From the NCBI GenBank assembly GCA_005793345.1, contig SXSU01000089.1, forward strand, positions 1 to 34,029: 34,029 bases of DNA, written 5' to 3'. This DNA is from Bdellovibrionales bacterium (GTDB lineage: Bacteria > Bdellovibrionota > Bdellovibrionia > Bdellovibrionales > Bdellovibrionaceae). Position numbers and translations under genes: made by a program. Positions 16,232 to 22,677 of the stretch are shown piece by piece (position 1 is the stretch's first letter; each line of letters begins with the position of its first letter). The notes under the pieces are model-generated. The model searched no databases, was not told where the DNA came from, and saw only the letters and a program-made list of their open reading frames with translations.

Positions 16232-16395
16232 ATTGTCCATTTTTATATTCTATAATTGAAAACTCTCTCAGTTGAGTGATTAATCTACATGAATGAGTAT
16301 ATCTTAAATTTCCTAGTATTACTAGGAAATTTACTGTAAAAATCCTAGTTTCACTAGGAAATTTAAAATCTAGACCAAATAATCAAATGGACAAT
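16232..16395. repeat. 11-bp perfect inverted repeat enclosing the ATPase control region
   Basis: ATTGTCCATTT at 16232-16242 and its exact reverse complement AAATGGACAAT at 16385-16395 bracket the region holding both palindromes. The left arm lies 3 nt upstream of the ATPase ATG. It could be part of the operator system, a long-range mRNA hairpin or terminal repeats of a small insert. Confidence 0.55.
16306..16364. promoter_or_regulatory. Two operator-like palindromes upstream of the second ATPase
   Basis: Site 1 (16306-16332): AAATTTCCTAG, TATTA, CTAGGAAATTT, perfect 11-bp arms. Site 2 (16341-16364): TCCTAG, TTTCA, CTAGGA with the right flank AATTT as in site 1. The centres are 32 bp apart, again three helical turns. 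The TCCTA/TAGGA half-sites resemble those at the first ATPase gene, but with a 7-nt rather than a 3-nt gap. The neighbouring TIGR02147 protein is a candidate binder. Confidence 0.65.
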
Positions 16396-16431
16396 CTTAA
16401 CAAGAAAAGACCAAAATGAGTAAAATTTCGT

Positions 16432-17238
16432 TCACACTCGAAACCAATCAATATTTATACATGCTAATTCTTCTGCTGGACTGTCTTTAACCGTTTTTGA
16501 AACTTCTTGAATAAAATCAAGACACTTTTTTTTAATTGTTAAAATATCTTTTTTAGCTATTGTAACTGGAGCAGAAAAGGCCAATTCATCTTCATTTAAT
16601 CGAGGGTGTCTTTCAATTGCCTTATTTCTCCAGTTCATATGGTGCCGACTAATTAATGGTGAATCAGATGATAAGAATGTATTCTGTGGTCCAATTGAAA
16701 ATTCTCCGTTATTTTTTTGAATCACTAATCCTTTTGAAATTAGAAATTCTAAAACTTTTTCAACCAATTCAATTGGTAAATTAAATTTTTTAGCAAGATA
16801 TTTTATTGTCACTGATTCGCCAATTCCGCAACTTAAGCGAATTGCAGAATAAAACCACTGACTATAAAACATGGCCTGATCTGACTCACTCAAAGAAGAA
16901 TATACTGCAACTCTATTTTTTACTTTTTCATTTTCTTTTCTTAATTTTATTAATTTAGATTCAATAAATTTTTTTAAAAACTCTGTTCCTGCTCGATCAT
17001 ACTCAATTAAGGTTAAAAAATAATCGCGCTCTAAATCATTAAAATTTAAAAATTGAGTTAATGAAAAAGCCTGCTCCATTGAAAAAGATTTTTGTCCCTT
17101 AAGTATATGAGTTACTAAAGTGGGGTGAACACGCAAGTACTCAGCTATCTTAAGTTTATAACCATGACCATTTTTCGGCTGTAATTTAATATGTGAATTT
17201 AAAAACTTTCTGTAATCTATTTCTTTAAATAAGTTCAT
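16432..17238 (-). CDS. TIGR02147-family protein with N-terminal helix-turn-helix
   Basis: 268 residues. The opening MNLFKEIDYRKFLNSHI is characteristic of TIGR02147, a family known mainly from Bdellovibrio-like and Fibrobacter genomes. Residues about 30-70 form an XRE-like helix-turn-helix (KIAEYLRVHPTLVTHILKG). A winged-helix-like part (about 145-200) and a conserved C-terminal domain follow, so it is probably a transcriptional regulator. ATG 17238 is preferred to the GTG five codons upstream because the -10 overlaps that GTG. It lies upstream of the second ATPase on the same strand (203 bp). No ribosome-binding site is evident, in line with a near-leaderless promoter. The ligand is unknown. 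Confidence 0.85.
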   Translation of the reverse strand: MNLFKEIDYRKFLNSHIKLQPKNGHGYKLKIAEYLRVHPTLVTHILKGQKSFSMEQAFSLTQFLNFNDLERDYFLTLIEYDRAGTEFLKKFIESKLIKLRKENEKVKNRVAVYSSLSESDQAMFYSQWFYSAIRLSCGIGESVTIKYLAKKFNLPIELVEKVLEFLISKGLVIQKNNGEFSIGPQNTFLSSDSPLISRHHMNWRNKAIERHPRLNEDELAFSAPVTIAKKDILTIKKKCLDFIQEVSKTVKDSPAEELACINIDWFRV

Positions 17239-17246
17239 ATAGCTGA

Positions 17247-17275
17247 AATACACCTATAATTTACTAATTTGTCAA
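17247..17275 (-). promoter_or_regulatory. Promoter of the TIGR02147 gene; probable leaderless start
   Basis: Perfect TTGACA (17275-17270), 17 bp, TGTATT (17252-17247, 4 of 6), then 8 nt to the ATG at 17238. No ribosome-binding site precedes the ATG. Confidence 0.5.
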
Positions 17276-17407
17276 TTTTAATACTTATTAATGACCAAAA
17301 TAATATGTATTTTTGTAAATATTAATGGAAGTATCATGAAGTAATCTGATTACGAAAAATTTAAGACTTGAAACTAACAAATAAAAACAAGATAAGAAAA
17401 GGCACAT

Positions 17408-18883
17408 ATGAAAAAAATTATTTTATCAATATTTTATATATTCATCTCACAAAACCTAAATGCCAATAGTGATATTGGCGGCATGGATGGCGGAGGTGGC
17501 GGCACTCTACCAACAAATCCTGCACATATTTTTGAAATCAAAGCAGTCGCTGAAGAATCTCGACCAACATTACTTTTTTGGTTTAATAGATACGAGTATT
17601 CATCAAGATATTCCCAAAACACTGCAATCTATCAAAAATTATTTAAAGGAAAAAAAACAATCCAACAGACTCTAAAATCACTTCGATTAGATGTAAGAGA
17701 AGATAAACCATGTTTTACCTCCAAAGGAACTGAAGTAGATGGAAGTATTTATGGAACTAAAGCAAACACAATTTGCCTAAGCGCCCTCAGAATCTCACAA
17801 AAAGTTGATCAAGCCCTAGTTCGTCGCGAAGTGATTGCACTCCTTGCTCATGAAGTCAGTCATTTTATGGGATCAACTGAAGAAGAAGCTGTTGAAATTC
17901 AAAAAAGTATTGCATTTGATATTAATAACTCTGAACGCAATGACTATATTGACAGTGATGCTGTCAATTACAGTCTTGAGGGCCTACGAAATGATTTAGC
18001 AGAGACAATTTCAAATTTAATCAAAAATGAACTCGATCATAGTTATAAAAAATTGGATCAAATTCATACTAACTTTCAAAAGCTTTGGGGACTTACTCAT
18101 ACTGTTTTTTTTAATTATTTTGGATATCGTGAATCCAGTTATGAGGACTTAATTCGACACAAACTTCATTGGTCTTATATTTATTTATCAGGAATTTCAG
18201 GCAGTAATGCAATTTACTTTCAGGAAAAATACAAAGAACAATTTAAGGATAAAGATTATTTTTTATTAGGTGACGAGGCTCTTTATGGAGCTGATCACCT
18301 CTATGCATCTGAAAAAATCCAAAAAATTAACTCCATTAAAGATTTAATTTTGCAACTAGAATGGATAAAAAATCAAATTGATTTGCGAGTTGCTTACAGC
18401 TACCAAATCTCCTTTGATGTTAAATGGTTTGATTTAAAAGGTGATCAAACAGAAGCTAAATTAAACCCTTGGACACAATTTTTAGGTCGCTACACAATTC
18501 AAAGTAGTAAATGTTCAGATGGTAGCACTCCAAATGATAAAAAAGAAATTAAAATTGAGCAAAAAAATGAAAGTTTATTATTTACTCAAATAAACACACA
18601 TTCATCATCCTCAGAATTAATTAAGACTGGCTCTTACAACACCAATGCATATGTAAATGAGATTGGATCTGATAATGAAAATAATGTTTATTTCATAAAG
18701 GAGTCAGGGGGCGCTTGGTCCCAACGACAATACTTTTCTGATAGTCGAGTTGAAAAAGTAAGCTTAGAAAAAACAGGAACTAATACCTTTCAATTAAAAA
18801 TAGAAAATATTTTTCTTTCTTCAAAAATGAATATTCCAGACACAACTAAAGTTTGCGAATACACCGGCAGCATTGAACACTAG
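17408..18883 (+). CDS. Secreted protein with HExxH zinc-metallopeptidase motif
   Basis: 491 residues. A Sec signal peptide is likely (cleavage near residue 19, LNA/NS) with no lipobox cysteine. The mature N-terminus has a Gly-rich GGMDGGGGGT stretch. HEVSH at 148-152 inside LLAHEVSHFMG is a zinc-peptidase motif, with TEEEAVE following at 157-163 as a possible third ligand. C101, C123, C375 and C482 may pair. The C-terminal part (about 345-491) looks like a strand-rich domain. I do not recognise a named family. Similar Gly-rich exported proteins with such motifs occur, as I recall, in Bdellovibrio-type genomes. AAAAGG lies 5 nt before the ATG. It is monocistronic, and its 3' end is 4 nt from repeat copy R2. 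Confidence 0.65.
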   Translation: MKKIILSIFYIFISQNLNANSDIGGMDGGGGGTLPTNPAHIFEIKAVAEESRPTLLFWFNRYEYSSRYSQNTAIYQKLFKGKKTIQQTLKSLRLDVREDKPCFTSKGTEVDGSIYGTKANTICLSALRISQKVDQALVRREVIALLAHEVSHFMGSTEEEAVEIQKSIAFDINNSERNDYIDSDAVNYSLEGLRNDLAETISNLIKNELDHSYKKLDQIHTNFQKLWGLTHTVFFNYFGYRESSYEDLIRHKLHWSYIYLSGISGSNAIYFQEKYKEQFKDKDYFLLGDEALYGADHLYASEKIQKINSIKDLILQLEWIKNQIDLRVAYSYQISFDVKWFDLKGDQTEAKLNPWTQFLGRYTIQSSKCSDGSTPNDKKEIKIEQKNESLLFTQINTHSSSSELIKTGSYNTNAYVNEIGSDNENNVYFIKESGGAWSQRQYFSDSRVEKVSLEKTGTNTFQLKIENIFLSSKMNIPDTTKVCEYTGSIEH

Positions 18884-18887
18884 AGTC

Positions 18888-19034
18888 GTTATTATGAAAA
18901 TACAATCTTTAGTTTGGGTTTTCATAATACGGGGTGATTCAAAAATCACCCCCAATAAACAAGAAAATAACTGCCTATGATTATGTCTGATATAATCGCG
19001 AAGCGATCAGACTTAATCATGGGCAGTTATTATG
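18888..19034 (-). repeat. Modular interspersed repeat, copy R2 (all three hairpin modules)
   Basis: The most complete copy. Module 3 (18888-18930): GTTATTATGAAAA...TTTTCATAATAC. Module 2 (18931-18952): GGGGTGATT, CAAA, AATCACCCC. Module 1 (18966-19031): AATAACTGCC...GGCAGTTATT enclosing ATGATTATGTCTGAT...ATCAGACTTAATCAT around a GCGAAGCG tip, a stem of roughly 25 bp. GTTATTATG occurs in direct orientation at both outer ends. It lies between convergent genes and contains the fur stop codon. Confidence 0.85.
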
Positions 19035-19518
19035 TCTGACAATCGGGACACAAACCATAAAGTTCAAGTACGTGTCCCGTTAAAGTAAATCCAAGTTGCT
19101 CTGCAACTTTTTCTTGAAGAGCTTCAATAGATGAATTTTCAAATTCAACAACCTTACCACACTGAGTGCAACTCATATGATCATGATGATGGGTTGGGGC
19201 TAATTCATACCTAGATGGTAGCCCACCCATCCTTAACTCTGTTACAAATCCATGATCTGTTAATTTTTTTAAAAATCGGTAAACTGTAGCAAATCCTATT
19301 TCAGGAAAATTAGGATGGATTTTTTCATAAACCTCTTGCACCATAAAATGCTGATTAGCTGTAGAAAGCATTTTTAAAATTGCAAGACGTTGAGTTGTAA
19401 CTTTGAGGTGCATTTCTCGAATAATTCGCTTAGCCTCAACCTCACTCATTGGTTGCTTTTCAGAATTGTATTTTTCTTTGCGCTCTTGAGATTTAGGTAA
19501 ACGAAATGAATCAATCAC
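19030..19518 (-). CDS. Fur-family metalloregulator, possibly Zur
   Basis: 162 residues. An N-terminal winged helix (VTTQRLAILKML to FATVYRFLKKL) is followed by the dimerisation and metal domain with a HHHDHMSCTQCG site and a final CPDCQT. The two CxxC pairs are the structural zinc site. The GTG start (19518) overlaps the folE2 stop by 4 nt (GTGA). A start at codon 24 (MSEVEAKRII) would give the usual length of about 139. Coupling to folE2 matters: FolE2 is the zinc-independent GTP cyclohydrolase and is often zinc-regulated, so a Zur role is plausible. Sequence alone cannot separate Fur, Zur and Mur. The stop codon lies inside repeat copy R2. Confidence 0.88.
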   Translation of the reverse strand: MIDSFRLPKSQERKEKYNSEKQPMSEVEAKRIIREMHLKVTTQRLAILKMLSTANQHFMVQEVYEKIHPNFPEIGFATVYRFLKKLTDHGFVTELRMGGLPSRYELAPTHHHDHMSCTQCGKVVEFENSSIEALQEKVAEQLGFTLTGHVLELYGLCPDCQT

Positions 19519-20468
19519 GGAGTGTAGCCACCCTTCACGCCTTTGGTTACAATACTTACAGCATCATGGGGATGTAAACTTTCAACATGACTTACTTTCG
19601 CCCAAAAATCATAAATAAAAGATTTTTCTACTAAGGCATTTCTAATTTTTCGAGCAGCATCTTCGCAAAACATTAAATTTTGCCCATTCAAGTACGCAAA
19701 CTCTTGTTCGTCTTCCCTCTTAACTGCCGCCTGCACTGGTGTTGCCAATCGTTTTTCAATGAGATCAATCATATCAATCATGCGAGGTGCCTGTGATGCT
19801 TCTTTTATTTTAATTTTAATTTGAGCATATGAACGTTGAGAGTGAGGAGTGGCTATTACACCCTGAGTAGTTCCTAACCAATCATAAACTTTATCTGTAT
19901 CAACTTGTGGAGCTTGAAAATTTTTTCTAAAATGATCTTGAATTAGTTTTCGCGCTAATGCTGCTGAACATGGGCATGTACTTGAGTAAGCAATCTGAAT
20001 TTGAAGTTCAAAAGTTAAAACACCCTTTTCTAAGCTACCAGCCATAATAACTGGGTATGATCTCCACCCTAAATTTTGACTCTTAAGCGCAGGTCGTCTT
20101 ACCATATAATCAAATTTAATTTTTAAATGACTGGATTCACTGAGATCAACATGAGAGGCAACAAAAGATTTTAAAATGTTTTCAATAACTGAGAATGAAA
20201 TTTCACTTTGACTTAAACCCTCTTGCAATTGCAAATATAGTCGAGACATGTGAATCCCTTTTGCAAAAGGATCATCTAAACTAACAAAGGCATCTGCCAT
20301 TGCTGGTACATGAAATAACTGACCTGAATCGTCTTTAACTAAAACTGGAATTTCAATTTTTGACATTCCAACTCGATCAAGCTTTCCTGTTAAATCAACA
20401 CGGGACTCCCTTGCTATATCCGGTAAAATTAAACCTAAAGCATCGTTACCATCATCAGACTTTAACAT
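19515..20468 (-). CDS. folE2: GTP cyclohydrolase FolE2 (GCYH-IB)
   Basis: 317 residues. FolE2 converts GTP to 7,8-dihydroneopterin triphosphate, the first step of folate and queuosine/pterin synthesis. It can use metals other than zinc. Family motifs seen are KGIHMSR (70-76), STCPCSAA (163-170, with the catalytic-region cysteine) and VESLHPHDAV near the C-terminus. A strong site, GAGGAG, lies 6 nt before the ATG. It forms a translationally coupled pair with the Fur-family gene. Upstream (20499-20519) lies a weak imperfect dyad with GTTG/CAAC ends and a GATATATC core. It is a possible operator but not a good match to known Zur boxes. Confidence 0.95.
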   Translation of the reverse strand: MLKSDDGNDALGLILPDIARESRVDLTGKLDRVGMSKIEIPVLVKDDSGQLFHVPAMADAFVSLDDPFAKGIHMSRLYLQLQEGLSQSEISFSVIENILKSFVASHVDLSESSHLKIKFDYMVRRPALKSQNLGWRSYPVIMAGSLEKGVLTFELQIQIAYSSTCPCSAALARKLIQDHFRKNFQAPQVDTDKVYDWLGTTQGVIATPHSQRSYAQIKIKIKEASQAPRMIDMIDLIEKRLATPVQAAVKREDEQEFAYLNGQNLMFCEDAARKIRNALVEKSFIYDFWAKVSHVESLHPHDAVSIVTKGVKGGYTP

Positions 20469-20667
20469 TTAAATCTCCTCATAAAATCACCTTAAAAGGT
20501 TGCACAGATATATCACAACAATTAGTTCTGTCACCCTAAGAATACCCAAAAAACTACTAATCAATAGCAGATTTTTACTGTTTGCTTACCTTCACTGAAA
20601 GTGACACATCTCTCCAGAGAAAACTGATGGACTTGCAAAAATGAAAACCAAATGAAAAGCTCAGCTT

Positions 20668-21672
20668 ATGTCACAAGATAATAATAAATTAGAATTAATT
20701 TTGGCCAGCACATCACCTTTTAGACAATCACTCCTCATTGAGGCCGGTATAAATTTCAAGGCTGTTGCCCCAAATTGTAATGAGGACGATTTAAAAAATC
20801 CAAATTGGAATGCAATAACTCTTACGCAAAACTTAGCACGAGAAAAAGCTAAAAGTCTTTTATCAAGTTACCCAAATGCATTTATTATTGGATCTGATCA
20901 AGTTTTAAACTATGAAGGTCAAATTTTTGGAAAACCAAAAACTAAAGAAAATGCCTTTATTCAACTAAAAACTATAAATGGCAAAGTCCATGAATTGATT
21001 ACCTCTGTATATATATGTGGCCCAAATAAAAATGAGTTTATTTATACAGACATCACAAAACTTGAAATGAATGATCTTTCTGATGATGAACTTAAATTTT
21101 ATATTGAAATAGATAACCCAATCACAAGTGCCGGAAGTTATAAAATTGAAAAAGCTGGAATCCAACTTTTTAAGACTATAAAAAGTGATGATCATAGTAG
21201 TATCCAAGGACTTCCGATGCTTGCGGTATTAAACCAACTCAATATGTGGGGCATTACTATTAAGCAAAGATCTATACATAAATCTAAATTGTTTGAAAGT
21301 GCTTTAAAGGTTCAAAAAAACGCTTATTCACCTTACTCTAAAGCAAAGGTAGCGAGTGCAATATTATGGGAAGATAATTCAATAACAAGTGGATGTAATA
21401 TTGAAAATTCGTCTTATGGTGCAACTGTGTGTGCTGAGCGTGTGGCAATTTGGTCTGGATTGAGTAAAAATCCAAATCAGAAAATAAAAGAAGTTTTAGT
21501 ACTCACTGATGCCAACCCACCATGGCCACCCTGCGGAATGTGCCGCCAAGTTATCAGTGAATTTATAACCCAAAAAGCAGTTGTCCATATTACTAATACA
21601 ACTGGAACCTGGATTACAAAATCATGGGATGAACTCTTTCCTATGAGTTTTGAAAAGAGTCATCTCATTTAG
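20668..21672 (+). CDS. Maf/YceF-type nucleotide pyrophosphatase fused to cytidine deaminase
   Basis: 334 residues holding two enzymes. Residues about 8-196 are a Maf domain closest by eye to E. coli YceF (m7GTP pyrophosphatase): ILASTSPFRQSLL, the catalytic-region GSDQV (75-79), GKPKTKENA, and AGSYKIEKAGIQLF with QGLPMLA. Residues about 207-330 are a zinc cytidine deaminase: SPYSKAKVASA, CAERVA with Cys255 and Glu257, and PPCGMCRQ with Cys289 and Cys292. Both active sites look intact. There is no stop or frameshift between them; the linker is about ten residues. A joint role in cleaning up or salvaging modified pyrimidine and other nucleotides is inferred. It is divergent from folE2 by 199 bp. 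Confidence 0.92.
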   Translation: MSQDNNKLELILASTSPFRQSLLIEAGINFKAVAPNCNEDDLKNPNWNAITLTQNLAREKAKSLLSSYPNAFIIGSDQVLNYEGQIFGKPKTKENAFIQLKTINGKVHELITSVYICGPNKNEFIYTDITKLEMNDLSDDELKFYIEIDNPITSAGSYKIEKAGIQLFKTIKSDDHSSIQGLPMLAVLNQLNMWGITIKQRSIHKSKLFESALKVQKNAYSPYSKAKVASAILWEDNSITSGCNIENSSYGATVCAERVAIWSGLSKNPNQKIKEVLVLTDANPPWPPCGMCRQVISEFITQKAVVHITNTTGTWITKSWDELFPMSFEKSHLI

Positions 21673-21673
21673 T

Positions 21674-22480
21674 TTAATTTTTGTTTGTGCTCTCGAATAT
21701 TTTATCTGCAGATTTTGCTACAAATCCATGAAATAATTTTCCGTTAGGCATTTTGTACCTTTGAGCAAACTCGTAGTAACACCCAGGAATATTGTAAACC
21801 CCTTCATTAAATTGAACTGGAATTTCTCCTGCCATCGTTGAACTTTGCTCTAAAAACTCCGAAATACTACCTTTAATTACACCTCCAGATTGATTAAGTT
21901 TGAAATTATTTTCCTGCAGTAATGAGTTTATTTTTCTTATATCATTAAATGTTTTTAAAAAATGGATTGCTACCGTAAAATGGTTTGGACGAAACCCATG
22001 TGCTGATAACCAAGAGGCATATTCACTCTCTTTCGCAATTTTTTCATACACTTGGTAACTCATTTCCCATGGACGCCCCTTCATCATAAAATCAATATTT
22101 GAAGTGAACTCAGGAGTCACTGATTGAGCTAAATTTGTGACAGTTTCTTGAATCAATCCACTGCATTTTTCTACCAATAATTCACTCACAAATATTTTCG
22201 GTAAAATTTCATTTGAATGTTCAAAATGAACCGCATGTAGCTTTTTTTCTACAAATTCATAATGTTCCTTTTCTTTATACCCAAGTTTTTCAATAAGTTT
22301 TTGAAAAACTTTAATATTCATCGAAGGATGATTAAAAGTCCTTAATGCAATATGATCATTAATAATGATTTCACCTTTTTTAACAAGTAATTCTTCTATT
22401 GCCTGAGATTGCGGGTTCATTTTACAATAATCTAACCACATTTTTTTTAACCAATTATTTATTTCAATTTCTGAATACAT
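21674..22480 (-). CDS. DUF1338 (HglS/YdcJ-like) 2-oxoadipate dioxygenase/decarboxylase family
   Basis: 268 residues with DUF1338 hallmarks: DHIALRTF (His43), RPWE (136-139), HGFRPNHFTV (His167), EQSST and GCYYEFAQR (Glu237). The two His and the Glu fit the metal site of HglS, which converts 2-oxoadipate to 2-hydroxyglutarate in lysine catabolism. The protein is shorter than Pseudomonas HglS (about 460), as in many DUF1338 proteins, so the substrate is not certain. ATG 22480 has AAGGAG 7 nt upstream; a TTG six codons upstream overlaps that site and was rejected. It nearly touches the end of the Maf-Cdd gene (convergent, 1-nt gap). Repeat R3 separates it from the upstream kinase gene. Confidence 0.82.
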   Translation of the reverse strand: MYSEIEINNWLKKMWLDYCKMNPQSQAIEELLVKKGEIIINDHIALRTFNHPSMNIKVFQKLIEKLGYKEKEHYEFVEKKLHAVHFEHSNEILPKIFVSELLVEKCSGLIQETVTNLAQSVTPEFTSNIDFMMKGRPWEMSYQVYEKIAKESEYASWLSAHGFRPNHFTVAIHFLKTFNDIRKINSLLQENNFKLNQSGGVIKGSISEFLEQSSTMAGEIPVQFNEGVYNIPGCYYEFAQRYKMPNGKLFHGFVAKSADKIFESTNKN

Positions 22481-22504
22481 AGCAAATCTCCTTATCAACG
22501 GATT

Positions 22505-22649
22505 TATTATAACTGGTCATGATTAAGTTTGATCGCTTCGCGATTATATCAGACATAATCATGCGCTGTTATTTTACTGTTTGTTTGGGGCGATTTTCAA
22601 TCACCCCGTATTATGAAAATCTAAACTAAAGTTTATATTTTCATAATAA
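22505..22649 (+). repeat. Modular interspersed repeat, copy R3 (all three modules)
   Basis: Module 1: ATGATTAAGTTTGAT...ATCAGACATAATCAT with tip CGCTTCGCG. Module 2 at 22587-22607: GGGGCGATT, TTC, AATCACCCC (one C-A mismatch). Module 3 at about 22608-22649: TATTATGAAAAT, C, TAAACT-AA-AGTTTA, T, ATTTTCATAATA, nearly perfect over 18 pairs. It lies between two same-strand genes, the kinase and DUF1338. Confidence 0.85.
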
Positions 22650-22677
22650 TCAATCATAGTCTGTTAAAATGCAAACT

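Noticed and set aside
18931..18952. Module 2 hairpin as a classical intrinsic terminator
   Set aside because: The stem is GC-rich, but no T-run follows on either strand in any copy. It may still affect mRNA ends, but not as a canonical terminator.
20499..20519. Dyad upstream of folE2 as a Zur box
   Set aside because: Only the GTTG/CAAC ends and a central GATATATC match; too weak to list as an operator.
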